This document shows positions 37,584 to 46,645 of a stretch of DNA of 64,000 nt, one piece after another (the first letter of the stretch is position 1; each line of letters opens with the position of its first letter). The stretch comes from Streptococcus toyakuensis (GTDB lineage: Bacteria; Bacillota; Bacilli; Lactobacillales; Streptococcaceae). The position numbers and the translations under genes were made by a program. The notes under the pieces are model-generated. The model searched no databases and was not told the DNA's origin. It saw only the letters and a list, made by a program, of their open reading frames with translations. Where the stretch lies: contig NZ_AP024523.1 in assembly GCF_024346585.1 (NCBI RefSeq), forward strand, positions 1,559,001 to 1,623,000. The letters run 5' to 3'.

Positions 37584-39461
37584 TCAAAAATCTAACGATT
37601 TGTCCAATAGTTTCATTTCTAATTCTTCAAAATATTTATGACGTAATGTAATCTGTAAATCATTATTCATTGCAATACTATTTAAAGCTTTTTCTTTAAA
37701 GTTAGAAACTATTTCTTTAATTTCTTTGGAAGAAATTATTTCATTTTTCAAGTTACAAATCTTTAAAATTTTCGAAAAATCTGAAGAAGCTATGCTATCT
37801 TCCACCATTTTAGTTATATTTTCTAATGTTACAGTTATATCAAATTTTTCTGATAAATTTTCTAAAAATGTCCGTGCTTCATCCTCGGTTGGTTCTCTTG
37901 TTTCTATCAAATTCCCTTCCATAAATTCATCAAGTTTCTTTTTCAAGGCAATTCGTATTATCTTATCTTTATTTGTTGTACATAAACCAATAACAGTGTC
38001 TCGAAGCTTATTAATTTTTTGTTTTTTATCTTCCTCATCATCAGATAGAACAGAATTCACCATTTCTTCATCTACCAAAAGCATCTCTATCTCATTAAAA
38101 GGGAGCACAAAAATATTTTTCTTTTTATAGCTTTCAATTCTTGCCTCATCCATCCAGTCATAATCAATAATGCCGTATGCTTTATTACCATATGTTTCCT
38201 CTAATTTATTGTAAGCTTTTGTGTATTGAATAACTTGTTTATGCCCTTGAACTGGTTTGACAAAACAAAATTCACTGAATAATTTGGAATATATTTGATA
38301 GTCCAGACTATTTTTAGTTCCTTCGCAAAACAAAATTGGCTTTTTTGCACCAGATACTTCAGTTAATAATGGTAATGGTATTTCTTGTGATTCTTCCAAC
38401 ACCTGATAATCCAAATCATAAGGTGCTTCAAAATTCTTACACCATATATAGGTTGCATTTGTTCTAGATTGAACAAAGTCCATGTTATGTGAAGCAAAAA
38501 TAAATTGACAATCAGGTCGCTCTGATATGAGCAAATCCCATAATTCATTATAGACGGCAGCATTTAGAAATGTTTCTGGTTCGTCAACGACAATATAGCT
38601 ATTCTCTGGAGCTAGAAGAACACTGCCTATATAAAATAAAATACAACGTTCTCCATCACTAAGACCATTTATACTATATTTAGAGTGATTTTTTTCAACG
38701 TTTACAATTATCTTTATAGGATCAATTTCAAAACTAATTTCTGGTTTAATTTTATTCCATATTTTTTCTAATTTTTGCCACAAAGATAATGACGAATCGT
38801 TTTGTCCTCTGAATTTATAAGTAGCCACAACCATAACATCTTTTACTAATAGTGTTATTAAGTTAGTAAAAGTATTTGAAAAATTCTCTTCAATATTTGA
38901 TGGATACAAATTAATGGTATCGTATTTAATATTTGTCTTTTTCAAATCGAGAATGTAATTCTCTTGTTCAATATTATTACGATTATGAATATTAGACACA
39001 AAATATAATAGTTTCTGAGCAGGTAAAACATACATCTCATCAATACTATTCTTCCTTAATTCATTAATAAGACTTGATTTTCCCGCTCCATTAGCTCCTA
39101 TTATAACAGTTGTAGAATCAACTTTCGAAATAAATGAGAAAAGTTTAATTACTTTAAAATTCTCTAAAATTTGAGGTAAATTTGTTTCATACATATAAAC
39201 ATCACTACCATGACAACTAAATATATTTCCTAACCAATTCTCACGTAGTTTTTTATACTTTTCTGTCACATAACCAGATAAAAACTCATCATCTAGTTCG
39301 TTATTAACCAAATCAATAAGGGTAGAAAACCAATCATCTACTTGTTGGTAGCTAGTCTTATATGATTCTTGTTCATAATCAGCTAATTCACTAAAGATAT
39401 CTTGAAGTCTTTTCTTTTCAAATTTTAAATTTTCAATTAAATCTTTAATAGAGCTATACAT
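37584..39461 (-). CDS. AAA ATPase fused to DUF4435/Toprim-like domain (merged PARIS AriA-AriB-like)
   Basis: 625 residues. Residues 1-115 are helical; Walker A GANGAGKSS at 122-130; ABC-type signature LSDGE at 267-271; Walker B IVVDEPE at 290-296; switch SHNMD near 324. From about 373 a DUF4435 domain begins: FCEGTKNSLD (Glu380), IIDYDWMDE (Asp433-x-Asp435) and PFNEIEMLLVDEE near 454, giving the Glu plus DxD acidic set of Toprim nucleases. This order is that of PARIS fused to one chain, where the ATPase senses phage anti-restriction proteins and the Toprim part cuts tRNA. OLD-family or RloA-type proteins are alternatives. AAGGAGG precedes the start. It lies 9 bases after hsdS and 24 before hsdM. 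Markedly A+T-rich. Confidence 0.72.
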   Translation of the reverse strand: MYSSIKDLIENLKFEKKRLQDIFSELADYEQESYKTSYQQVDDWFSTLIDLVNNELDDEFLSGYVTEKYKKLRENWLGNIFSCHGSDVYMYETNLPQILENFKVIKLFSFISKVDSTTVIIGANGAGKSSLINELRKNSIDEMYVLPAQKLLYFVSNIHNRNNIEQENYILDLKKTNIKYDTINLYPSNIEENFSNTFTNLITLLVKDVMVVATYKFRGQNDSSLSLWQKLEKIWNKIKPEISFEIDPIKIIVNVEKNHSKYSINGLSDGERCILFYIGSVLLAPENSYIVVDEPETFLNAAVYNELWDLLISERPDCQFIFASHNMDFVQSRTNATYIWCKNFEAPYDLDYQVLEESQEIPLPLLTEVSGAKKPILFCEGTKNSLDYQIYSKLFSEFCFVKPVQGHKQVIQYTKAYNKLEETYGNKAYGIIDYDWMDEARIESYKKKNIFVLPFNEIEMLLVDEEMVNSVLSDDEEDKKQKINKLRDTVIGLCTTNKDKIIRIALKKKLDEFMEGNLIETREPTEDEARTFLENLSEKFDITVTLENITKMVEDSIASSDFSKILKICNLKNEIISSKEIKEIVSNFKEKALNSIAMNNDLQITLRHKYFEELEMKLLDKSLDF

Positions 39462-39470
39462 AATTCCTCC

Positions 39471-40715
39471 TTAAATAAACATATCCTGCAAGAGTTTCTT
39501 TTTCAGTGTTTCTAACTGAGAAATTTTTTCGTGGTGAGAATTGATAAGGTTATCGAGTGTGGAAAAATAGGCACCGATGGCTTGTTGTTCAGGGAGAGAT
39601 GGGATAAGTACTTTTTTCGATAGTAATTCCACTTTAGTAATACCCTTTATTGATGTCCCTTGAAGTTGGTTAACTTCCTTTTGAAGTAATCTATATAGCA
39701 AATATGCTGTGAATTCTATATTGGATTTAAGATTTGAGAGTGATAAAAAATCCTGACTTGTTGCGTATTCATGACGCATCACCGCTAACTTCCCAACTCC
39801 AACTCTCGTAACAACCGCAATTGAATCTTTTGGTATTATTTTGGCTGATGAACTTTCCAAACCTTTCTCAGAAATACTTTTTTGAACTTTAATCTCAAAT
39901 AGACAATTTATCCCTAAGTCAGATGACTGAATCCAAGGAATATCCCCATCCCAATATTCCTGAACATTTGTTTTTGGAGTGCCACCACTTTGAAAGTCAT
40001 CAGCTAAATCATTAATTTCACAAAGCTCCCACTCACCTTCGAATCCATCCAAACGAATCTCAGGGACTGTCTGTCCAGCTTTTGGAAACATCTTGGAGAG
40101 CATGGTCGCTTTAAGAGATTGGTAGTTGGTAAGATTATCTTTGTAGCTAGACAGAAGGTCGTCGAGGGTACGGAAAAGGGTACCGATGGCGGATTGTTCA
40201 GAGTAAGATGCGATTCCAATCTTCCAATCTCCATATTCTTTCCCATTAACGCCAGGTTGACCTGACCGTTGTGAAGTGATATCAATAAATTGCTTATACT
40301 TATCAGTAAGAGTCTGCTGAAAAACAAAATTTCCATCATATGAATCATGTAATCTCGCTCTAATTAAGAATCCAGCATAATAAACTTCACCATCTGATTC
40401 TCTGTAAAGATAGGTTTTCCCAACACTCGCACCAGTACGTGCGAATAGGAGATCGTTCTTCTGCAATTTATAGTTTTCATAATTTTCTTCAGAAAAATCA
40501 ACATCTGGAGAGCTAAGTTTCGCAGTTAAAAACAATCTAGAAGTATCGTCTATATCTGTGATTCTAAGATACTTATGAATACCATCAAAGTTCTTCGCAG
40601 GAGCATTTATACCATATTCGATAGCATTTGATATTTCATCAAGTGTTTTATAGTTCCACTTATCATTAAAATTAACAAATCTAATTTTTGGAATTCTTCT
40701 ATTCTGATTTTTCAT
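39471..40715 (-). CDS. hsdS: Type I restriction-modification specificity subunit HsdS
   Basis: 414 residues with two target-recognition domains. The first covers about 1-160, then a conserved spacer (SEQSAIGTLFRTLDDLLSSY...KATMLSKMFP), then a second domain from about 205 (EIRLDGFEGEWE) and a second spacer copy (PEQQAIGAYFSTLDNLINSH...KKKLLQDMF). The two spacers are internal repeats. The bipartite target cannot be read off. The start at 40715 (or GTG at 40721) overlaps the HNH gene end by 17 bases. No second hsdS or recombinase is seen, so no phase-variable shuffling is evident. Confidence 0.93.
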   Translation of the reverse strand: MKNQNRRIPKIRFVNFNDKWNYKTLDEISNAIEYGINAPAKNFDGIHKYLRITDIDDTSRLFLTAKLSSPDVDFSEENYENYKLQKNDLLFARTGASVGKTYLYRESDGEVYYAGFLIRARLHDSYDGNFVFQQTLTDKYKQFIDITSQRSGQPGVNGKEYGDWKIGIASYSEQSAIGTLFRTLDDLLSSYKDNLTNYQSLKATMLSKMFPKAGQTVPEIRLDGFEGEWELCEINDLADDFQSGGTPKTNVQEYWDGDIPWIQSSDLGINCLFEIKVQKSISEKGLESSSAKIIPKDSIAVVTRVGVGKLAVMRHEYATSQDFLSLSNLKSNIEFTAYLLYRLLQKEVNQLQGTSIKGITKVELLSKKVLIPSLPEQQAIGAYFSTLDNLINSHHEKISQLETLKKKLLQDMFI

Positions 40716-41334
40716 AATCACTTCTTTCTGACTGTTTTAACACGTTAGTTTCATTCTTTATTTTCAACACTTTTTCACAATAAGCATCAAAATGATTATT
40801 AATAATATCAACTAAATCATTTTTTAAATCACTTGATCTCTTATCAATATCAGATTTCTTAAAATTATTTCTTCTAAAAACTTCATTAATGTAAAACTTT
40901 GACTCATCTTCTTCATGTAAGACTTTCTTTTTTTCTTCAAAATTTTCGTTTGAAATTTCTACATTTGTATCTCTATGTAATAAAGTTAAATTCCCTAATT
41001 TATTCTTGTCAGAATCACCCAGTTCAAAATCACTTTGAGGTATAATATGTTCCAACTGCCAAATCAATTTACCTTTATGATCTAACTCTGTAAAATCGAT
41101 TGTTCTATCATTATTTTTAAACTTCTCAATACTAACAAGCAGAAAACGAGTGAAGTGAACGTGAGTCCCACGATAGTAATTTTCTCGTCTCCTATTCTCG
41201 TCATTCATAAAACTCAAGATTACTTCTTGGTAGTTCCCTGTTTGCAGATACCTATGCTTTTTATCCTGTTTCTCAAAATAATCTAAAAATTTAGTTCCAA
41301 ATACTTTTTTAAAACTACTTCGTAACTCCTGCAT
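40699..41334 (-). CDS. HNH endonuclease domain protein (DUF1524/GmrSD C-terminal type)
   Basis: 211 residues. Core motif WQLEHIIPQS near 92-101, then KNKLGNLTLLHRDTNVEISNENFEEKKKVL, which is the DUF1524 HNH fold (His-His/Asn) known as the C-terminal half of GmrSD-like type IV nucleases. Here it stands alone without the DUF262 half, so it is either a separate nuclease or a remnant. The start at 41334 follows AAGAGGA. First gene of the HNH-hsdS-ATPase-hsdM transcript; A+T-rich. Confidence 0.75.
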   Translation of the reverse strand: MQELRSSFKKVFGTKFLDYFEKQDKKHRYLQTGNYQEVILSFMNDENRRRENYYRGTHVHFTRFLLVSIEKFKNNDRTIDFTELDHKGKLIWQLEHIIPQSDFELGDSDKNKLGNLTLLHRDTNVEISNENFEEKKKVLHEEDESKFYINEVFRRNNFKKSDIDKRSSDLKNDLVDIINNHFDAYCEKVLKIKNETNVLKQSERSDYEKSE

Positions 41335-41438
41335 GTATTTCCTCTTTCTTAACTTCTGAATCAACCTATCATCGTGTCAAATGAAAATATAGTCTTTTGA
41401 CATTTTTCTATGAGATACTCTTGTTAAACTATACTAAA

Positions 41439-41447
41439 ATTATACCA
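41439..41447 (-). promoter_or_regulatory. Extended -10 promoter for HNH-hsdS-ATPase-hsdM
   Basis: TGGTATAAT on the minus strand, about 105 bases before the HNH start and just after a terminator, giving this block its own transcript separate from hsdR. Confidence 0.6.
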
Positions 41448-41463
41448 CGAAACCACAAAAATC

Positions 41464-41489
41464 CCCCTTAGAAATCCGCTTCTAAGGGG
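41464..41489 (-). terminator. Terminator after the 253-residue hypothetical gene
   Basis: Perfect 10-bp arms CCCCTTAGAA/TTCTAAGGGG; GATTTTTG follows on the minus strand. Confidence 0.85.
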
Positions 41490-41495
41490 TTGTCT

Positions 41496-42257
41496 TTATC
41501 CTGCTGCTTGGGCTGGTTCTGCTGGTTTGGTCTTTTTATCTTTCTTGCTACTAGTGATGAGACGGCGTTTGCTATCTCGGATGCCATTAAGTTCCTTGAG
41601 GAGTTGAGTCAGGTGTTCCTTTTCAGGATAGGCTTCTGCACTGGCTGCGGTATAGCGCATAAAGAGGTCGTAGCTGGTTGAAAGTTCGATACGGAGTTGT
41701 CTGGTCTTGCCAACTTCCTTGGCAGACTTAGAAGCACGCGCCTTACTTTCCACTTGGTCATATTCCTCTTGAGCATTGACCACCGCCGTCAGCATAGGGG
41801 TCAGTCCTAGACTGGTAACTGCCTCATGATAGGGTGTTTCACTAAGCGTTTTGAGCAGGCTCTTGATTTCTGCCGTCTCTACATCATTGCTGTGCTTAGT
41901 GATGTCCTTGTACTTGGCAAAGACTGGTTTCAGAGTTTCATGAGCTTCTTTGAGCTTAACATCCTTAATCTTAGCAAATCCTCTATGAAGGGTAAAGAGA
42001 CCGACCAAGGCACTATCACGATTGCGATCAACTTCTGTCAGATTACTAGACTCTTTCGTTTCCACCACTGCAAGTTGAGCTTGAAAATCATCCAGCTTGG
42101 TTTTGAAGGGTTCCAAATGTTTGGCATACATAGCTTCATCCTTGTTTGTCTTAGAGAAAGTGAGCAAAATTTGATGAGTATCCATCATCAGGCTTTCAAA
42201 CTCACGGTTGGTAAAGTTGCTGTAACTAAGAGGGCGAATAGCGTATGTTTTTGTCAT
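41496..42257 (-). CDS. Uncharacterised helical protein in the hsd locus
   Basis: 253 residues, not recognised with confidence. Almost entirely helical and charged, with coiled-coil-like stretches (DDFQAQLAVVETKE, EEYDQVESKARASKSAKEVG) and a basic, Ala/Pro-rich tail (SSKKDKKTKPAEPAQAAG). No membrane segment, signal peptide or nuclease motif. The start at 42257 follows AAAGGATATC; an in-frame start at 42305 would overlap the gene before. It lies between hsdR and the HNH gene and ends in its own terminator. DUF6261-like by general look only. Confidence 0.6.
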   Translation of the reverse strand: MTKTYAIRPLSYSNFTNREFESLMMDTHQILLTFSKTNKDEAMYAKHLEPFKTKLDDFQAQLAVVETKESSNLTEVDRNRDSALVGLFTLHRGFAKIKDVKLKEAHETLKPVFAKYKDITKHSNDVETAEIKSLLKTLSETPYHEAVTSLGLTPMLTAVVNAQEEYDQVESKARASKSAKEVGKTRQLRIELSTSYDLFMRYTAASAEAYPEKEHLTQLLKELNGIRDSKRRLITSSKKDKKTKPAEPAQAAG

Positions 42258-42282
42258 GATGATATCCTTTCTATTTAACGAA

Positions 42283-42498
42283 TCATTTATTATCTTCTCT
42301 ATCAAACCAAGACTGGATTAGTTCTGGAAGATAGACCTGTTTTTGATCTGTTTTTACAATGCTTCCTTGTCTAGGAGGTTGAACCAAAGGTCTATCCTTA
42401 AATACAAAGACTTGAAACAATGCACAGACCAAAAATAGAAGCCCCCATAAAGGAAGTGTCGATAGCATACTCTCCTCATCATCTTTAACTTTCTTCAT
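42283..42498 (-). CDS. Small single-pass membrane protein in the hsd locus
   Basis: 71 residues. An acidic/basic N-terminus (KKVKDDEESM), one membrane helix (LPLWGLLFLVCALFQVFVF, about 14-32), and an outer or inner tail of about 38 residues. AAAGGAG at good spacing supports the start at 42498. It is 25 bases ahead of the 253-residue gene and likely co-transcribed with it. Not recognised. Confidence 0.6.
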   Translation of the reverse strand: MKKVKDDEESMLSTLPLWGLLFLVCALFQVFVFKDRPLVQPPRQGSIVKTDQKQVYLPELIQSWFDREDNK

Positions 42499-42632
42499 CA
42501 ATTTTTCTCCTTTAAGTTGATACATTCATTCTAACAGTTTCCAAAACATTTTAACCCCCATCCGCTCAACTGTCATTATTTCCATTCAAAATGTACTTTT
42601 CAGGACAAATCAGACAGTTCCAAATTAAAAAA

Positions 42633-42674
42633 TCTCTATCTGACTAGACAAACATTCCGTCTGTTAGATAGAGA
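42633..42674 (-). terminator. hsdR terminator
   Basis: TCTCTATCT/AGATAGAGA arms with inner CAGAC/GTCTG-like pairing; TTTTTT follows on the minus strand. It lies 210 bases after the hsdR stop, beyond the tandem repeats. Confidence 0.85.
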
Positions 42675-42711
42675 CTCTTACTATTTTTGGAGTTTAACTT
42701 TTCTAGCTTTA

Positions 42712-42878
42712 GAATACATATAAACTTTAGGGAAGACGACTATTCGAAAGTTCGAAGACCTCAAAACTTTCGTAGATAAGCTATTCGAAACGAAGAATAC
42801 TTTTAAATTTATGGAATAACAATTGTTCTAAACATAGAATACATTTAAACTTTAGGATAGAGACCTATTCTAAGTCTA
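42712..42878. repeat. Four degenerate tandem 42-bp repeats after hsdR
   Basis: Units begin at 42712, 42754, 42795 and 42837 (lengths 42, 41, 42, 42), each opening GAATAC or GAAGAC and carrying an AAACTTT-like middle and a TATTC-like end. Units 1 and 4 agree at 19 of their first 20 bases. Several units hold a small inverted repeat in their second half (for example TTAGGATAG/CTATTCTAA). The array fills most of the gap between the hsdR stop and its terminator. Confidence 0.7.
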
Positions 42879-42884
42879 GAAGGA

Positions 42885-45875
42885 CTATCTCCCAACCCTC
42901 AACGGCTCAATGACTTCCTCTACTAGCTGGGTATAGGCTTCCTTGATTTGTTTTTTATAGAGGAGAGGATTGAGGGCATCTGCCACCTCTAGCTTATAGT
43001 CCTGATAGCGCTGGCTCTTAGTCAGTTGGCTTTCTCCTAGTTGTTTTTTAGCTCCCTTACGGTAATGTTCGGCATAGTAACGGAGTTCATCCTCGCCGAC
43101 ATACCAGCGCTTGCTAAAGACTTGGATATGTTGCTGGATGACAGCCTCTATCATCTGATCCAAGATATTGGCAATGGACTGACCACGATAGCTTTCTGGA
43201 TGTTCTTGAACTTCTCTCCAAAGTTCAGTGATAATCTGAGCAAGATTGGGATTGGTCTTCTCAAGACTCTGAATATAGTTATCCACGGCTTCCTTATCTT
43301 GAGAGCTTAGGTGCTTTTCTTGACTTTGACCTTGTTCAATCAGGCTTTGGATCAAGGTTAGGATATAGGCATAGTTGATTTCGTCCACTTGGATAGACTC
43401 CAGTTCATAGTGGATATCAAGTGGCTCTCCATCGTCATCATCCTCTACTCGACTTTTTAATTCTGCAAGGACATTTCGATAAAGGCCCAGATACCTTTCC
43501 AACTTCTCTCCATCAAGTCCCGTCTGACTGTAAACTTCTTCCTCATCATACTCTTTATACACTCGGATAGAGGCTAGGTACTTATCAAGAGCTTGATAGG
43601 TTTTAGCTAGTTTCCTCAACTCAGGCGTAGAGACTTGCTCGAAATCTAGACCATTCACATAGTCATCAGTAGCAAGATTTTTGAAATCACTGCAACTCCG
43701 TAAAAAGTTCCTCTTTTCCTCTTCCCAGCTTGGAGCTAGAACCTCGTTTTCACCACCATTTGAGTAGAGCTTGAGGGCATTATCTACTGCTTCCTTAAAG
43801 GCTAGAGGCTTTTGGAAGGTGATGATATGACCGTAGGTCTTACTGCTGTCAAAAATACGGTTGGTTCGGCTAAAAGCCTGAATCAAGTCCTGCGGTTGCA
43901 TGGGCTTGCGGTCGATAAAGAGAGTTGACAGACAAGGGGCATCAAACCCCGTTAGGAGACGATTGACTACGATGACTAAGTCCAACTGCTCATTGCGATA
44001 GAGGTATTTGTCCTGCTTTCGAGCTAGGCGGTTATTGACATCCGTATTAAAGCCACGCAGATCCGCCATGGTAAAATGGGTATCAAACTCTTGGTTATAG
44101 TCTTCTAAAACCTGCTTCATGTGGTCTTGATTGGCTCTTGAGTCTTCTTCATTTTCTGTGACCGAGTAAGTGATAGTCGCCTTTGGAAAGTCAGGAAGGA
44201 CCTGCTTGACCCTCTCCGATACCTTGACTCTCGTCTCCCCAGCCTTGACTCGTTTGAGGAGATCATAGCAGGCTTGAGCTTGAGGGATTGACTTGACGGT
44301 CAGGATAGCATTATAGGTCTTACCCACTCCTTTTTGGAAGCCTAGCTGTTGACGAGATTTATTGATAATGGCATCCAAGACTTCCAGCATATGCTCCTCA
44401 TCCTCGTAGACAGTATCTGGTATGTCATTTTCAGATTTATCCGTGATGAGGGTATTGCGATAATCTACCTTAAAGCCTAAAACTGCTCCATCATGGATGG
44501 CTTCCTTGACTGTATACTCATGGAGACGGTCTCCGTACTGTTGCTGGGTGGTTTGAGCTAGATCGCCGACTTGCTGGCGTTTATTTTCCTTAAAGATAGG
44601 TGTGCCTGTAAAGCCATACCAGAGAGACTGTGGGAAAAAGGTCTGAATGTCTTTTTGTGTTTGAGGTGTTACGGCACGGTGGCATTCATCCACGACAAAG
44701 GCCACTCGAAGGCCCCTGATTTTGTCCGCATCACGCTGGTAAAGTCCTTGCTCAAACTTACGCATCATGGTGGTGATTTTCTGGATAGTAGTTACCACCA
44801 CACGCTTATCGTTACTTCCTAGTCGCTTGACCAAATCATGAGTATTATCCGTCTCATCGATATCAATGACATCATTGGTCGCATAGGAGAGAAATGACGA
44901 AGTGGTCTGTTGATCCAAGTCCCTTCGGTCAACGACAAAAATCGTCTTTTGGATGGAAGGAATATGGAGGAGATTCCGAGCTACCTTATAAGAAGTCAGG
45001 GTCTTACCTGAACCTGTCGTGTGCCAGACATATCCTGATGCTTGCTGGCGAGAGGCTTCTTGCACTGCTTCGATTGCATGGATCTGGTAGGGACGCAGGA
45101 GGATAAGAGCCTTCTTGCTATCATCAAGGACAGAATACTGCATAACCATCTGGTGGGCACGAGGGATGGAAAGGACTTCGTGGGCAAAACTGGTCAAGCT
45201 CGTTATGGGTTGGTTGTCTTTATCCACCCACTTAGTTAGAAATTGCTTGTTGAGTTTATTTTCCCTAGCCGCAGCGATATAGCGTGTGTCTACTTTATTG
45301 GTCACAACAAACATCTGTAAGCTAGAGTAGATGCCACGGAACTTTCCTTCTCTATCATACTTCTTAATTTGATGAAAGGCATCTAGAAAAGCAACCCGGG
45401 GACTTTTAAGCTCGATCTGAATCATTGGAAGGCCATTGATCAAGAGGGTCACATCTAGCCTGCGGTCTTGATCCTGAGGATTTATCTTATCTCTCTCGAC
45501 TTGGTTGACAACCTCATAACTAGACTTACCAGCCGCGATATTATCTCGCCAAATGACAGATAAACGGATAGTCCCCAAACTAGCATCTTCTCTCTGGACC
45601 TCAACCTTGGCAATGCCATTTTCTCCGACCAACCACTTGGCCGCATCATAGTAGCTAACAAAGTTCAGTTGATTCTTTATCTGGCGTTTTTCCTGTTCTG
45701 TCAGGGGATGATCTGCCAATAGAGCCACATTGTTCTGGGCTAGCTTTTCAAAGAAATTTTCCCATAATTGCTCTTCTGTTTTGAGGTCTTCTCTGTAAGT
45801 CCATTGACTTTCCCCAGTCACCAGTTGGTTGATCAGTTGTTTTTCCATCTCCAGTTCTGGTTTTACCTGTATCAT
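42885..45875 (-). CDS. hsdR: Type I restriction enzyme subunit HsdR
   Basis: 996 residues. N-terminal PD-(D/E)xK nuclease ([22 protein letters not shown] near 138-160), then SF2 translocase: Walker [11 protein letters not shown] near 286, VVDECHRA (DECH box) near 390, GFTGTPIF motif III near 420, and [18 protein letters not shown] with [10 protein letters not shown] further on. A C-terminal helical domain binds the methylase. AAAGGAGAG precedes the ATG. It has its own promoter and terminator and is separated from hsdS/hsdM by two unrelated genes and a terminator. Confidence 0.95.
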   Translation of the reverse strand: MIQVKPELEMEKQLINQLVTGESQWTYREDLKTEEQLWENFFEKLAQNNVALLADHPLTEQEKRQIKNQLNFVSYYDAAKWLVGENGIAKVEVQREDASLGTIRLSVIWRDNIAAGKSSYEVVNQVERDKINPQDQDRRLDVTLLINGLPMIQIELKSPRVAFLDAFHQIKKYDREGKFRGIYSSLQMFVVTNKVDTRYIAAARENKLNKQFLTKWVDKDNQPITSLTSFAHEVLSIPRAHQMVMQYSVLDDSKKALILLRPYQIHAIEAVQEASRQQASGYVWHTTGSGKTLTSYKVARNLLHIPSIQKTIFVVDRRDLDQQTTSSFLSYATNDVIDIDETDNTHDLVKRLGSNDKRVVVTTIQKITTMMRKFEQGLYQRDADKIRGLRVAFVVDECHRAVTPQTQKDIQTFFPQSLWYGFTGTPIFKENKRQQVGDLAQTTQQQYGDRLHEYTVKEAIHDGAVLGFKVDYRNTLITDKSENDIPDTVYEDEEHMLEVLDAIINKSRQQLGFQKGVGKTYNAILTVKSIPQAQACYDLLKRVKAGETRVKVSERVKQVLPDFPKATITYSVTENEEDSRANQDHMKQVLEDYNQEFDTHFTMADLRGFNTDVNNRLARKQDKYLYRNEQLDLVIVVNRLLTGFDAPCLSTLFIDRKPMQPQDLIQAFSRTNRIFDSSKTYGHIITFQKPLAFKEAVDNALKLYSNGGENEVLAPSWEEEKRNFLRSCSDFKNLATDDYVNGLDFEQVSTPELRKLAKTYQALDKYLASIRVYKEYDEEEVYSQTGLDGEKLERYLGLYRNVLAELKSRVEDDDDGEPLDIHYELESIQVDEINYAYILTLIQSLIEQGQSQEKHLSSQDKEAVDNYIQSLEKTNPNLAQIITELWREVQEHPESYRGQSIANILDQMIEAVIQQHIQVFSKRWYVGEDELRYYAEHYRKGAKKQLGESQLTKSQRYQDYKLEVADALNPLLYKKQIKEAYTQLVEEVIEPLRVGR

Positions 45876-45907
45876 ACTCTCTCCTTTGCTACTTGCCTGC
45901 TCCCTTT

Positions 45908-45916
45908 ATTATAGCA
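45908..45916 (-). promoter_or_regulatory. hsdR extended -10
   Basis: TGCTATAAT on the minus strand, about 33 bases before the hsdR start. Confidence 0.6.
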
Positions 45917-45984
45917 TGTTTAGCCTCAAAATCCATCACTCTTCCCATTGCAAAAGCAATCTTCCCCTTTCTCCTCCAAAATAT

Positions 45985-46002
45985 GGTATAGTAGAACTAT
46001 AC
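45985..46002 (+). promoter_or_regulatory. Promoter with palindrome ahead of the VTT protein gene
   Basis: TGGTATAGT gives an extended -10 (-10 at 45987-45992). The same bases form a perfect inverted repeat GTATAGT-AGA-ACTATAC (45986-46002), a possible operator for an unknown repressor. GAGGAG precedes the ATG. Confidence 0.45.
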
Positions 46003-46020
46003 TATCTATGAGGAGTTTAC

Positions 46021-46638
46021 ATGTCACAGGATAAACAAATGAAAGCTGTTTCTCCCCTTCTGCAGCAGGTTATCAATATCTCATCTATCGTCGGGGGAGT
46101 CGGCACCTTGATTTTCTGTATTTGGGCTTATCAGGCTGGGATTTTACAGTCTAAGGAAACTCTCTCTGCCTTTATCCAGCAGGCAGGTATCTGGGGGCCA
46201 CCTCTCTTTATCTTTTTACAGATTTTACAGACGGTCGTCCCTATCATTCCTGGGGCTTTGACCTCGGTGGCTGGGGTCTTTATCTACGGTCACATCATCG
46301 GGACTATCTACAACTATATCGGCATCGTGATTGGCTGTGCCATTATCTTTTATCTGGTGCGCCTCTATGGGGCTGCCTTTGTCCAGTCCGTCGTCAGCAA
46401 GCGCACCTATGACAAGTATATCGGTTGGTTGGATAAGGGCAATCGTTTTGACCGTTTCTTTATTATTATGATGATTTGGCCCATTAGTCCAGCTGACTTT
46501 CTCTGTATGCTGGCTGCCCTGACCAAGATGAGCTTCAAGCGCTACATGATCATCATCATTCTGACCAAGCCCTTTACCCTCGTGGTTTATACCTACGGTC
46601 TGACCTATATTATCGACTTTTTCTGGCAAATGCTTTGA
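46021..46638 (+). CDS. TVP38/TMEM64 (VTT-domain) membrane protein
   Basis: 205 residues with about 5-6 membrane segments. The DedA-like core is FLQILQTVVPIIPGALTSVAGVFIYGHIIG near 65-95 and RFFIIMMIWPISPADFLCMLAALTKM near 140. Family members are lipid scramblases or undecaprenyl-phosphate/phospholipid flippases; the exact cargo is unknown. Single gene with its own promoter and a shared bidirectional terminator. Confidence 0.82.
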   Translation: MSQDKQMKAVSPLLQQVINISSIVGGVGTLIFCIWAYQAGILQSKETLSAFIQQAGIWGPPLFIFLQILQTVVPIIPGALTSVAGVFIYGHIIGTIYNYIGIVIGCAIIFYLVRLYGAAFVQSVVSKRTYDKYIGWLDKGNRFDRFFIIMMIWPISPADFLCMLAALTKMSFKRYMIIIILTKPFTLVVYTYGLTYIIDFFWQML

Positions 46639-46645
46639 CATGTAA

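Noticed and set aside
39471..40715. Phase-variable hsdS shuffling system
   Set aside because: Only one hsdS, no inverted partial copies and no recombinase gene in the locus.
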